DNA of 64,000 nt. Source: Epiperipatus broadwayi (lineage: Eukaryota; Onychophora; Udeonychophora; Euonychophora; Peripatidae). How positions within the stretch are numbered: the first letter of the stretch is position 1; each line of letters begins with the position of its first letter. The stretch lies in contig JAQFVV010006197.1 in NCBI GenBank assembly GCA_028023455.1, forward strand, positions 14,441,254-14,505,253, read 5' to 3'. Below the pieces are notes generated by a model. That model had not been told where the DNA came from, did no database searches, and saw only the letters and a program-made list of their open reading frames with translations. The translations under genes and the position numbers were made by a program. This document shows positions 12,722 to 24,990 of the stretch, one piece after another.

Positions 12722-13826
12722 AAATATGAGTTGTCATCTTGGTTTACTTGAAAACTTACACGTACTTATTATTTGTTAAACATAATATTTATTAAACATT
12801 GTTTATTCGCCCTTATTAAAATATTATTTATATGAATTAGTGTATTTAATATGTGAAACTGGATACACATACAAATACACTTAAATATTTAACTAAAATG
12901 TTCTCTTTGGTTTGTTTTACATATACTAATGACTTATTTGCTTTTTTACCATATGTAAGGTTGAATTATATTTATATAAATTATTGCAATAAAATGAAAG
13001 TTTTATAAAGTTAATTACCACATTTTTTTTTTTAATCATTAAAAGTGACTTCATTTTTAATTACCAGCAGGAAAAGAATAAAAAAAAAAAAACTTCAAGT
13101 AATTTGTTAAGCATTATACACAAGTAGTAAAAAAACAAAAAAGGGAGTTTTATATTTATTTTTCTCCTTTCTTATTTTCTCACTATTATTTTTCAGGTAT
13201 TTTAATCTTTTATCTCATTAGTATTTTCCAACAAAAGGTCATGAATTAATCATAATATCTGAGAATACAATATTCAGAAACTAAGATTATCATCACCACA
13301 TCAACAGATGTTTATTGCTAATTGCTAACTTTTTATTCTTGGTTACAACTTCATTAATGTAATTTGTTTTAATTTTTTATATTTAAAACTATATCATAAA
13401 CTTTATTGTTTAGATTCCATCCATCATTACAAATTGCAACCATAGACCAAGTCATTTTTGAATACCAAAAGCAGTGTTTGAGCCCAACAGCTCCATTTAA
13501 TTGACTGCCGTATTGAGCACCCTCCCTTCAATTGGAAATCAATCTTGAGATCTTTGGTTCTAATGAGTTTTCAGTAATAATTTTTTTTTAAAAATCTACT
13601 TTTACATATTAATTTCTATATAATCATATTTTGTGATCACATATGCTGGCTTATAAATTACGTAAATTATTTTTTCATGTTCGGTACTTACATATTAGCC
13701 CACGGTGAAATTTTGATCTTCATTGCTTATGATTATTTATAATTGCTAAATATTTGATAGTAAGTTTTATTTAATTAATTAATATTTGAAATACAGGCAT
13801 TCTTCATATACGTGGAACTTAATTGT
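12722..13826. other. AT-rich intronic DNA, no gene seen
   Basis: Nothing recognised. A slightly G+C-richer patch at about 13420-13560 has no reading frame or repeat I can name. Confidence 0.5.
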
Positions 13827-14570
13827 AAATATAGGGGATTTGAACACAGACTTTCAGGCACTCTTCAACTATCCACCCTATCTCATACCACTGATACATA
13901 TGACCACACACATATAGAAAAGATAAATAATCACCAATATATGTATTTTGTGCTAACCAGAACTCATCAGTTGGTCCAGATTATCATCTCCCACACACAT
14001 ATATAATCATTGCTCAGTTTATATTAAGATAGAAATCTTCATACTTTAATGGACAGGTTTCAATCTACTCCAACTCTTCAGCCAATTATACCATTGAAAA
14101 TCTGATGATGGAAAGCCCACATCCCATGCTGATGCCAATATTATTGCCATGCCCATGTTGATCTCAAGCCACTCTGATCCCTCATATATAGAACCTTATC
14201 CATTTAAATATATAGAAGAGGGGTGGGCAGGATGCAGGTTTAATGTGTAATATTTGAAATCAGCATTGGATTTGGGCTTTCCATCATCAGATATTCAATG
14301 GTATGGATGGTTGAAGAGTTGAAAGTTGGAATGGATTGAAGCCTCTCCATTAAAGTATCAAGATTTGCTATCTTAATATAAACTGAACACTGATTATATA
14401 TGTGTGTGTGGGAGATGATAATCTGGACCAACTGATGAGTGGTAGTCCAGCATGAAATACTATATTGGTGATTATTTATCTTTTCTACATGTGTGTGGAC
14501 ACGTGTATCAGTGGTTTGAGATAGTGTGGATAGTTGAAGGATGCTTGAAAGTCTATGTTCAAATTTCCTA
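13827..14570. repeat. Family A foldback repeat, near-complete ~740-bp inverted repeat
   Basis: The left arm (about 13827-14150; GGATTTGAACACAGACTTTC, CATCAGTTGGTCCAGATTAT, ATACTTTAATGGACAGG) is matched in reverse complement by the right arm (about 14265-14570; ATAATCTGGACCAACTGATG, GAAAGTCTATGTTCAAATTT). A spacer of roughly 110 bp includes AGAAGAGGGGTGGGCAGG. The ends are bounded by TTAA-containing sequence. The left arm also reads as a 64-codon frame without significance. Confidence 0.88.
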
Positions 14571-15691
14571 TATTTTTAATTAACTAAGTAAATTTAGTTT
14601 TCAAAGATAAATTGTTGAAAATCTCTAGAATATTTTTATATCTACTATGCATTTTTTTATTAACTTCTAGTTACCACTGACCTACTTGTGCTTTAAATAT
14701 AGCCATTTTTTGTCAAGTAAATAAGTTGACATTAAATGGAATTGTTATTTACAATTTTGTTTTAAATGATTCTTTAAATCTTTGAAAGTTAAATTGTCTT
14801 AATTACATAAATAAAAGTGCAGTCAAATATTTAGCCATCACAAATAATGAAGACTGAAATTTCACCGCCGGAATAATACGTAAGTACTTTACTGGTAGTT
14901 CTTATATATGAGTGTGTATTTACATATATTATTTTTACCAAAAAAAGGGAGGTGGGTCTTTTAAATAAAGTCATAAAAGTATGAACTTTAATCTTATTTA
15001 CACAATTGTAATGAGTTTTAGTTTTATTTATTAATAGATAATTATATATTTACCATTAATTCAATCATAATGATATTCATAGCTATATTCTTATGAAGTG
15101 CTCATAACAATTGGCATATTTAACTGTTACGCCATTATCTGAAACTTTAAATCAAGGCTGGATTAAACTTGGAAATATTATAAGTAGGAATAATATTTTA
15201 TTTTTTAAGAAGTAGCTGATGAATAATCAATATGTCTATCTAATTATTGTTTATGGATATCTTGTTATTCTTATAAAATAAGACAACATAAAAAAAAATT
15301 GAAAAGTTTCACTTGGATACTCTTGTGAATAAGGAATTTATTCTCAATGTTTTACATCTTTTGAAAGCTGATTAGTTATTTAAACCCTGTTTTGCTTTTA
15401 CATATGTATAATTCAAAGTCAAATATTGGTGAAATTTAGTTGTATATATCATTTAGGAAAATAGCGTTTTCACTTGTGAATGAAAAATGCAAGTTGAAAT
15501 ATATTATTATTATACATGTGCGCTAGTTGAAATATTTATAATAGTTGATAAACTGTAAATCCAAATGTATATCATTTCTGAACAAAATTTGTTTGTTTCG
15601 TTGCTATCAAAAAATAAAAAGGAAACCATGAAAATAATTGTATGTAAGCAGATCAATGTGTACATATATAATAAGTTTTTTTTTTTTGTAG
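14571..15691. other. AT-rich DNA leading to the exon acceptor
   Basis: Nothing recognised until the pyrimidine tract at 15675-15687 and the AG at 15690-15691 that define the acceptor of the first exon. Confidence 0.6.
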
Positions 15692-15801
15692 GTACTCCTG
15701 GTTATGATCAAGTACGTGCCCTTGCTTATCCTGATGCTGATGCTTTTATCATTGCATTTGAAATTAGTCAACCAGATTCACTACATGACATAGAATTTAA
15801 A
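15692..15801 (+). CDS. Internal exon of a Rho-family GTPase (Rnd/Rac-like), residues ~60-96
   Basis: This 110-bp exon starts with the last two bases of a split codon (GT, almost certainly completing Gly60 of the switch II DxxG motif) and then encodes 36 residues, TPGYDQVRALAYPDADAF onward, ending in DIEFK. A long T-run and GTAG precede it, and a GTAAGA donor follows, so both splice sites are strong. Aligned to Rac1 there are no gaps. Tyr64, Asp65, Arg68, Leu70, Tyr72, Pro73 and Asp76 are kept, and the LAYPD.DA stretch and the later IS.P.(S/T)L are typical of Rnd proteins. Gln61, needed for GTP hydrolysis, is Thr, and Glu62 is Pro, as in the S-P pair of vertebrate Rnd proteins. Rho GTPases act at membranes as switches for actin dynamics; Rnd members are constitutively GTP-bound antagonists of Rho signalling. 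Rnd-like is the best fit, but a diverged Rac or RhoF/RhoD-like member is possible. Confidence 0.93.
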
Positions 15802-15959
15802 GTAAGAATTTTAATATAATTACTAATTATTATCATTCTAATACAGAGTTGTATTTACATTTCTTAATGTTTGTCTCAAAGTGTATGATGATGGTATTTT
15901 ACTTGTAATTATCTCTAGTAATATTATCATTATCTAGTTTAATCTATATATTTTTGTAA

Positions 15960-16100
15960 ATTCATTAACTTCAATCACTGGGCATGTACTCTGAAATAAC
16001 TATGATGTTGTTTAATGAATAAATTCAAGAAGCAGCTCACTTTGATTCTGTGAATTGTTATTGTTTTTTAATTTGCTTATTTAACAAATTTCATATGTTA
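15960..16100 (+). repeat. Diverged copy of the sequence flanking the 345-bp array
   Basis: GGGCATGTACTCTGAAATAAC followed by AAATTCAAGAAGCAGCTCAC resembles the flanks of the tandem array at 19381-20415 (GCATGCACTCTGAAATAATT on the left; AAATTCAAGAAGTAGCTTGC on the right), but without the array between them. It appears to be a paralogue of that site lacking the array. Weaker similarity may continue to about 16350. Confidence 0.5.
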
Positions 16101-17421
16101 ATTCAAAGCTTATTTAATCAATAAAACAAAAATTGAAATATTTACTAGATTAGAAATAGAAACTATCATTATTTACTTAATTTTGACAGGTCAAAGTTCA
16201 AGTTAAATTCACGAAAATGCTTTTATATAGATTGTTTTTTTCTTTTGTAAATATTAAATAATTAAGTTTTTAAAAACTTAGTCAAACAAGCTATAATTAA
16301 AATATTAAACAAGGGCTCCTAAAGAATGAGAATACAGAAAAAAAAAAATTTTCTGGCACTTTGATGATAACATTATTTATGAGAATTTTTTTAAATTTCA
16401 CTTTGTAAAATTTTTATCATTTTAAATTATATTTAATCCTCAATCGCTACAACTAATATATGACATTACAAGAAATTTCATTGAATTTTTTTATCTTCCT
16501 AAGTGTCTGTATTTTGCAAAAATCAAATTAGATTGAATTTTGTTCACATAGTGTAAGTTTTGTGCCAATTTGAGGGTTTAATAATATCTCATACCATTTA
16601 TATTCTCCAGTTTTTGTGATCTATGATTGTTGTTTTTTTTCTCTACTTTTTGTATAAATATTATAATAATTATTGTAATTCTTACAATTATAAAAATGTA
16701 ATTTATTATTATAATAATTGACTGTTCTTTTCCTTAAAAAAGGTAACCAACTGATTCCAGATAGAAGCCCCATTTTTTGTGATTTAAGATTTATTTTTTT
16801 TTTACTTCATTGTACAAATATTATATTTTTTGTAAGTAATGCCTATAATAAATAAAATAAAATTTATTTCATTATAACAGTTGATTATAAGAAAGCAATT
16901 AACTAATTCCAGTTAGAAGCTCTTCCAAACACAAGTGATTTTAATTCTATTTTAAGCATTTTAACCCATTCATAAAAAAAGATTATTTTGTTTTAAACTT
17001 TCAATATATAGCTGAGCCTGCTTTCAGCCTAGTCAGTCAAATTTATAATGCTCAAAATCAGTGTCAATTTCTCCAAATTTTTTTGTATTTATTATAAATA
17101 ATGCTTATAATAAAAAAATTAGGAACCATAATTATATCATAAAATAATTATTTTCATAGGAATAATATCAGATATTGGTTGTACTTTATTGCAACACATA
17201 ATTAAATAATTTTAAATATGGTTGTCCATTACTAAATAATTTATTTTCAATATTTTAATTAGTATAAAGGGAAAAAAATGGCAATAAAAATCTAATTTAT
17301 TTTGGCTGACTTCCCTTCTATTCCAACAGAAATACAATTAACCTTTTTTTATGCAATTTTATCACTTTCAAAAAACTATCAGTCATAAAAAATTAGTGCT
17401 TGAATACTAATATATTTAAAA

Positions 17422-19016
17422 GATACTTGTAAGTTTTCAGGAATATCAAGATGGAATTCTGTATTTTTTATAAATATACAGTTTCAAGGGCTTACCAAGA
17501 TGGCAGTCCAGTATTTTATTAACAATCTTGCAGTGTTTATGAAATTAATGTTAAATTTTTTTAAAAAAAGAATACCCCCCCCCCAAAAAAAAAAAACATT
17601 TACAAAATAAGTGGTTGAGCCTACAATCTCCCGAAGTTGTGCTTGTTTTGTTAAATTAAAAAATAAAGTAATAAATTCAAATAAATTTAATTGACAAAAT
17701 TTATTTCAATTTTTTTTACTTCCTGAAGATGGGTTAGTTATGTTTACAAAAAATGAATGGAGAGCCTACAATCTCCCACATTACATTTACCAAAAATGAA
17801 AAAAATATATATTCATGTTGGCAGCATATAATCTCTAATGGCCTCTAAAATTGCTACAAATGAATCTTGTTGTTTCAGTCAACACCACATAAATTCTGAT
17901 AAATAGGAATCCAGGTGTTGTCATGGGTTCCCCAGTGTTTTTATTTTCATATCATGACCATTAATGCACACTTTTGTGGAGGGTAGGATTCCTTACCTTT
18001 GGAAATACTCCACTTCATCCTGGTCTATTACAGGAAGGTCCCAAATTTTGATCATTATCACAATTTACAACAACAAAAAAAAAAACTAGCCAAAAGGAAC
18101 CAAAAGTTATAACAATGTTAAGAATGTTTTGTCATTTCCCCATTGTAATATAAGGAGAAAAAAAATTGAAACAAATATTCTTCCTGAAATTTATCAGAAT
18201 TTATATGAAATTTATGGGAATTTATTACTTTATTTGAAATTTTATATTATTATTTTTTTAATTTTTAATTTAACAACTAAGATCTTCAGGAGATTGTCGA
18301 TCCTCTAAACATTTGTAGTGATTTTGGAAGCCATTATGGATTGCATGCCAATGATATGAATAAACTGTAAATGTTGTATTTATATTATTTTTTTTGTTTT
18401 TGTTTTTGGTTCATTTTTTGTAAATGTAACTACGACATCTTCAGAAGATTGTAGACATGAATAAACTGTAAATATTGTATTTATATTATTATTATTATTA
18501 TTTTACTTCATTTTTTAGAAATGTAATTAAGACACCTTTGGGAGATTGTAGGCCCTCCACTCATTTTTTGTAAATGTAACTAACCTATTTTCAGGAAGTA
18601 AATATTAAAAAAAACTGAAATAAAGATTATCAATTAAATTTATTGGAATTTATTACTTTATTTTTTAATTTAGCCAAACACAGCTTTGGGAGATTGCAGG
18701 CCCTCGATTCATTTTATAAACATTTTGGGGGGAAGTAAAAATCAAAATTGAAATAAATATTGGTTTAAGGAATTTATTCCTTTTTTTTTAAATGTAATGT
18801 TAATTTTGTAAATGTTTTTAGAAGAAGTAAAAAAAAATTGAAATAAAGATTATTAATGAAATTTATCAGAATTTATTCCATTTTTTAAAATTCAAGATTA
18901 ATTTTGTAAATGTTGGAAGATTGTTAATGAAATACAGTCTTCCATCTTGGTAAGCCCTTGAAATTGTATATTTATCAAAAATAGGACCTTGGTATTCCTG
19001 AACACTCACAAATACC
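17422..19016. mobile_element. 1.6-kb non-autonomous DNA transposon with 8-bp target duplication
   Basis: Left end: GATACTTGTAAGTTTTCAGG. Reverse complement of right end: GGTATTTGTGAGTGTTCAGG. The inverted similarity runs about 95 bp, including TTTCAAGGGCTTACCAAGAT. Flanks are ATTTAAAA at 17414-17421 and again at 19017-19024, a perfect 8-bp duplication. Internally, blocks containing 'cctacaatctccc' on the left recur inverted ('gggagattgtagg') on the right, several times per side, together with a 'gaagtaaa...aaataaagatta' module. No transposase frame is seen. Confidence 0.88.
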
Positions 19017-19380
19017 ATTTAAAATAAAAAATAATAATATACAACACACACACAAACATATATATATTGATCTTAATAGTGCATGAGTAGTGATATATTT
19101 GAAGTAAAAAATAATTTTATTTTTAAATATTTATTTTCTAAAAATATATAATGAAATACTCACACTTATACTATGAACATTTATTTTATTAATAATGAAC
19201 ATTAAACACCTTTAATAATGCAATAAAATTATATATATCTATATAACAGGCAAATGTACATTTATATTTTATTTTAGGAAAACATCAACCTCAATTACTA
19301 GACATATGCTCTGAAATATCAACTCTAAGCATGCACTCTGAAATAATTATTAAATAATAATTTAATAATAATTTATTATC

Positions 19381-20415
19381 AATTTTCAACATGCGATTTA
19401 GATAAATATTGTTTACAAACGTTGCTGCTATGAAAATTGCGGTATAGTAAATCTGAGATTTCGTGCCGTAATATATTATATTTATAACACAATGAATGAT
19501 AATTGTATTTGTTTATATATTTAAAGCTTTCGGACTAAGATGCTTAAGACTGGCTTATATATATAAAAGTTAACTTTAGAAAAGGTTGGTATCAACCTTT
19601 TCTATCAAAATCTCTGTCTCGTGTCTAAGTTTGATTATTTATTAGATATCTGTTTAAAATCTGATCGGCTTTCTCTGTTATAATTGCGCATGTGAGAAAG
19701 GCTAGCATACTTTCAATTTATTATCAATTTTCAACATGCGATTTAGATAAATATTGTTTACAAACATTGCTGCTATGAAAATTGTGGTATAGTAAATCTG
19801 AGATTTCGTGCCGTAATATATTATATTTATAACACAATGAATGATAATTGTATTTGTTTATATATTTAAAGCTTTCGGGCTAAGATGCTTAAGACTGGCT
19901 TATATATATAAAAGTTAAGTTTAGAAAAGGTTGGTATCAACCTTTTCTATCAAAATCTCTGTCTCGTGTCTAAGTTTGATTATTTATTAGATATCTGTTT
20001 AAAATCTGATTGGCTTTCTCTGTTATAATTGTGCATGTGAGAAAGGCTAGCATACTTTCAATTTATTATCAATTTTCAACATGCGATTTAGATAAATATT
20101 GTTTACAAACGTTGCTGCTATGAAAATTGTGGTATAGTAAATCTGAGATTTCGTGCCGTAATATATTATATTTATAACACAATGAATGATAATTGTATTT
20201 GTTTATATACTTAAAGCTTTCGGGCTAAGATGCTTAAGACTGGCTTATATATATAAAAGTTAAGTTTAGAAAAGGTTGGTATCAACCTTTTCTATCAAAA
20301 TCTCTGTCTCGTGTCTAAGCTTGATTATTTATTAGATATCTGTTTAAAATCTGATTGGCTTTCTCTGTTATAACTGCGCATGTGAGAAAGGCTAGCATAC
20401 TTTCAATTTATTAAT
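19381..20415. repeat. Tandem array: three 345-bp units
   Basis: Units start at 19381, 19726 and 20071 (AATTTTCAACATGCGATTTA each time), giving an exact period of 345 bp and almost exactly three units. They differ only at scattered single bases (for example CGGACTAAG versus CGGGCTAAG, GATCGG versus GATTGG). Each unit contains a perfect 12-bp-stem, 4-base-loop hairpin, TAGAAAAGGTTG/CAACCTTTTCTA (first at 19577-19604). No coding frame, tRNA or hammerhead core was seen. Confidence 0.95.
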
Positions 20416-22024
20416 AATTATTAAAATGTTTAAATCTAAAGAAATTCAAGAAGTAGCTTGCTTTGATTTTTACACATTGTTACTACTTTCTAATTTGCAA
20501 GATACAGAAAGAAGTTATGCAAGATACAAACCATGAAAATAATTTGAAATGGATTATAATTCACAATTTCATATAATTAAGAAAAAAGTGAATATAGATT
20601 GCTAACAAAAGATGCTAATGTTACTTATCTATTGTGGATGCCAGATTAGTACTCTATTTGAATTCACAAAAATATTTTTATAAATATAGTCTGAGTTATT
20701 AAAATTTTTAAAATAAATTTTTAAAGCTGCATATAAGGAATTTATCTATTTATAAGCCTGCAACAATTAAAAATATTGCACAGTCCCCCCAAAAAATCCA
20801 AAAATTGATACTAATAATATTTATCAGAAATTAATTCTGTGCACTTAAATTTTTATAATTTTGAATTTAATTTAAAACATTTTTCATCTCGTAAATAATT
20901 ATTAAATAAATACATTTTTTAAAGCTGAGTAAGAAATTTAGGTATTTACAAACCTATAACAATTTTAATATTGCACAGAAGGCAATGTTTTTTAGAAAAA
21001 TTCAAACTTTATTTATATATTTACAAATATATTCAACTGTTAATAAAGACAAACATATTGGTACTTAACCCGTTTTTTTGTGTAGTATTATTTTCATTGC
21101 TGGTTAGAGTGTCATCTTAAATTCATCAATTCCCATGCTAGTACTGTCACTAGACAAGTGAGAAACGCTTGAAGAGGAAAATAACACCATTCAAAATCTG
21201 TATAATATACTAACCTGTGTGTTTTTATTAATAATGAAATATATTTAGGAAAGTATAAAGTTTTAATTTTTCTAAAAATAGTTAATAATGAAACTTCATT
21301 ATAGAAATAATCTAACATACTTTTAATGAGTTAAAGAAATGTAGCTGTTGAATTGCCTACTTATCTCATGTGACACATAAAATGGATCAATCTTTTATAA
21401 GCAAGAATTTTCATTTATTATTTAAACCATGTTAAGATATCAGTTTACTTGTTGTTGTTTTTTTTTTTTAAGATTTCTAAATTCAGTTTGTGTAATAAAA
21501 AAAAATTGAATTAATTATTAAATCTGTGAAATTTTCAGATTTGGGTTATAAATGTTATCGCATTGAAAAATGTTGCTAAAATTTTTATTCAGATGATTTT
21601 TTTGTGTGTGTTAATAAATTATACTTTGAATTTTAGTCAGTTTTTATTTATTTTTTTAATTAAGACAATAATCAGATAGATAGTCATGTGATGTTTAGTC
21701 ACCAGAAGTGACAAACTAAGCTTCAATCTTGGGATTTTTAACTTACAGTTTTGTCATCCTACATTTTATTAAAATGAAAGTTTAATGTAATTTTAAAGTT
21801 TTTTTTCTACTCTCATTTATAATTTACTGCATTGTCAGCTATAAAAAAATTTAATTTTATAATTTCATAATAAAATTTAACTTGTGAAAATAAAAATTAG
21901 AAATATGCATTTTTATTTTTTCTTACCATGGTAATAGTAAATATAGAGAAAATTGTAGTTATAACAGTTTTGATTAATATAGTTTTTAAATTAACATGGT
22001 TTATCAATCAATATAATTTATTTA
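20416..22024. other. AT-rich intronic DNA, no gene seen
   Basis: The first ~400 bp appear related to 16010-16350. The phrase 'caacaattaaaaatattgcacag' at about 20762 recurs diverged near 20957, suggesting an old local duplication. No gene. Confidence 0.5.
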
Positions 22025-22475
22025 ATATGGCTAATTAGAAGGGATTTGGACTCGATTTTTAAATTCCCTATAGCTATATACTTCATCTTGTATAACCAAT
22101 ACACATGATTATATACATGTAAAAAAGATAAATGATCTCCAATATATATATTTCAAGCTAAAACAGCACTCATCTATTAGTCCAGATCATCATCTCCCAC
22201 ACAGATTTATAATCAGTGTTCAGTCTGTATTATGATAGCAAATCTTTAAATTTTAATAAACAGGCTTCAATCTTCTCCATTTTCCAACTTTTCAGACATC
22301 CATATCATAGAAAATCTGATGATGGAATACTCAAATCCCTTGTTGCCAGTATTGTTGTCACGCCCATGTTCACTTTAAGTTATTCTGACATCTCACATAT
22401 AAAACCTTAATATGTCCATTTAAATACATTGAAGAGGGACAGACAGAATATAGGCTGAATATGTAATATTTAAAT
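22025..22475 (+). repeat. Family A repeat, left half
   Basis: Shares block order with 7335 and 13827: TTAGAAGGGATTTGGACTCG, AAAAAAGATAAATGATCTCC, GTCCAGATCATCATCTCCCA, GAAAATCTGATGATGGAATA, ACGCCCATGTTCACTTTAAG. The right arm is absent. Confidence 0.75.
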
Positions 22476-22489
22476 GCAAATATATTGTC

Positions 22490-22845
22490 TATGCTGAACT
22501 TAACATGACTAGAAAGGATTTGAATTCAGATTTTCAACTCTCTACAGATATCTACTCCATCTTATATAATAATACACATGATCACATATATGTGAAAAAG
22601 ATAAATGATCTCCTATATATATATTGTGCTGAACCAGCACCTATCATCATTTGTGAAAAAGATAAATGATCTCCTATATATATATTGTGCTGAACCAGCA
22701 CCTATCATCATTTGTCTTTTTCACATATAGTCTTGGTTATCAGTTATATAGGATGAGTGGATAGCTGTAAGGTGTTTGAAAATCTGAGTTCAAATCCCTT
22801 CTACTTACATTAAGTTTAATATAAACAATATTCTTGTATTCTCAG
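22490..22845. repeat. Short family A foldback with an internal 61-bp tandem duplication
   Basis: The left end ACTAGAAAGGATTTGAATTC and the right end GAGTTCAAATCCCTTCTACT are inverted copies. The segment TGTGAAAAAGATAAATGATC... through ACCTATCATCATT occurs twice in tandem at 22591 and 22652. The middle of the family (the CCAGATCATCATCTCCC to spacer part) is missing, so this is an internally deleted derivative. Confidence 0.75.
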
Positions 22846-22879
22846 TTTTGTGTTTTATGCTTTCCAGTAATTAATTTTT

Positions 22880-24060
22880 GTTGGTAGATTATGTTCCTTG
22901 AGGATGGAGTATGCGCCAAGGATTTTAAGAAGGTTTTTGAAAAAAAGCATTTTTGCCTGGAGGTGGTGTATCTGTTGGGTTGATGAAAATAAATTTCTGA
23001 CAGGGAAAAGAGTGAGGAATTTGACTATTATATTGATTGTTCTTTGTAGGTGAATTATAGGAATGGAATGGACTGATAATCCATTGCTCTTGGCATGTTT
23101 TCATATGTTGCTAATGTCTATTATCACATATTTGTTTGGTGTACAGGGAGTTTATTTTCTTTTGAAAGTTGTGGTATAATTGATTATTCATGTGTAATAT
23201 GGTTTTAGCAAATATTAAAATAGAGTGATTTTGGCATATAGTAATACGTAGGTTTTAGATAGTGAATTGATTTTAGTTTCAACAGATGTAAGTAGCATGT
23301 CTTGAATGGAGGTTCTCATGACATTTGTAGACTTGTAAATGGTAAATTATGACAGGTGCTGTGAAATTAGATGGTATGCTATTTTTATTTAAAGTGTTCC
23401 ATTTAGATGATTTATTGAGATTGAATTGGAGTTTGTATTGTTTTGTATAGTTTTCAAGAATTGTTGTTAATGCAGGAAGGAATTTTTTGGAAGAAAGAAG
23501 GATTACTAGGTCATTCATATAGGAAATCAGCTTTATTTTTTTTATTTGTGATTGGAATACAAAGGCCAGGCATTTTGTTTTCAATTTCTAATATTAAAAG
23601 ATAAATATAAGTTATAAATAGTAATTGCATTAAGGATTGATCCTTGGGGAATGGAATTGTGAGAATTGAAGTCAGGGATAACTTTTCCATTAAGCATAAT
23701 GTGAAATTCCCTATTTATAAGAAGATTTGTGAGAATAAATAGTATAGGTGCAAGGCATGTTATTATTTTTAATTCAGTGGATTCAGTTATAGGAGAGGAG
23801 ACAGACATTTTTTGTTTGTTTGCCATTATTAATGTAGGTATTAGTTTGGAGATTAGGGAAATGTTAAAAAAATTTTATCAACAGTAGAAGTAATATTTTT
23901 GTGTGAACTAAATTTGGTTATAGTTGATGAAAATTCTTTATAAAAGTTATCATCTTTATTAAATGTGCTTATCTTCATTCTTATTTATGTTGGAGATTGA
24001 TTTTCTTCCATCATGATAAATTTTAACAAGACATTAAAATCATTGACGAAGTGATTATTT
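22880..24060 (-). pseudogene. Decayed LINE reverse transcriptase (jockey/CR1-type), minus strand
   Basis: On the minus strand, 23826-23581 reads FHIMLNGKVIPDF, then NSIPQGSILNAITIYNLYLS, matching the (V/I)PQGSxLSPxLFNLYL block of LINE reverse transcriptases. The next frame, 23584-23279, continues AFVFQSQIKKIKLISYMNDL with LQFNLNKSSKWNTLNKN. ISYMNDL sits where the catalytic Y-A-D-D is expected, so the first Asp is lost. Upstream sequence to about 24060 (KDDNFYKEFSSTITKF) fits the region between endonuclease and RT. The frame change at 23581 and stops show it is dead. Confidence 0.65.
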
Positions 24061-24439
24061 AAGCTTTAAGAGTAAAAGTTGTTTTTTTTTTCCTGTGGCA
24101 GTGTATGGCTGTGAAAGATTGAAGACACTGCTATCAACAAGAAAAAATGAAGATGGTGATATAACTTTCTAGTTGTGTTAGCACCATCTATTAATTTAAG
24201 CATTAATTCTACTGGTAAAGAAAATGCAGGAAACTCTGCATTCTTTATAGCAATAAAGAAAAAGTATTTCTCTTCTACTAACTTTAGATAAAATAAATTA
24301 CATGAGTGCTAATAAAAATAATGGCAACAAGTTTAAAAAAATAAAAAATTCCAAGGCTAGGAAATTGTAAAGGAAAGGAATTTTGAAAATAATAAAAGAC
24401 TAGTAATAGGAATTTATATATTGGAAATCTTTTTTTTTT

Positions 24440-24570
24440 CACATGTATATGGTCATGTGTCTTAGTTATATAAGATGGAATAGATAGTTAAAGAAGTTGA
24501 AGGTCTGTATTTAAATCTTCTCTAATTACATCTAAAGTTCAGTATATACTTGTATTCAAATATTATTAGT
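24440..24570 (-). repeat. Family A repeat, solo end
   Basis: TTTCACATGTATATGGTCAT, TTATATAAGATGGAATAGAT and TTCTCTAATTACATCTAAAG followed by ATACTTGTATTCAAATATTA match the outer end of the right arm of other copies. Confidence 0.65.
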
Positions 24571-24990
24571 AATATTTGTTTTTTGGACCAAAAAAATTAT
24601 TTTGTTGTAGGTTTAATTAATTTAATATTTAAAAAACTTTAACTTTGAGCATGTTTTTTTTAATGAAAACTTGAAACCATTTACGTTATAAAGAATATTT
24701 CAAAGATACTTTAAAGAGCTATAATATTGACTTCATTAGCAAGATGTGATTGAAAATAAAATGCAAGCAGAATTTATAATTAGGTAAAAAGTTTTTTAAC
24801 AATACAAGCTAAAAAACTGCATTGTAAGATATCAAATAAACTGACTAAAAAAATATGCCTATAAAGCTGTATATCATAGTCTAATTTAAGTATCAAACAA
24901 TTCTTTAACCTTTTATTTTTTGTCTTTTTATCTTTATTGTTTTCTTCTTCTAGAGTAAGAATAATTCTGCTCATTTACAATCGCTGTTAA

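Larger units (their letters stand above)
1..15691 (+). other. Upstream intron (or intron plus 5' region) of the GTPase gene
   Basis: The exon at 15692 begins in phase 1 within the switch II DxxG codon, so exons coding the P-loop and switch I must lie upstream. I looked for a P-loop (GxxxxGKT/S) and a WDT.G end followed by a donor and saw none, so the preceding exon is probably outside the window. The interval instead holds a terminal-inverted-repeat element, foldback repeats and a CR1-like LINE relic. Small exons could be missed by eye. Confidence 0.6.

Noticed and set aside
19381-20415. Hammerhead-ribozyme satellite
   Set aside because: No CTGATGA ... GAAA core was found on either strand of the 345-bp unit.
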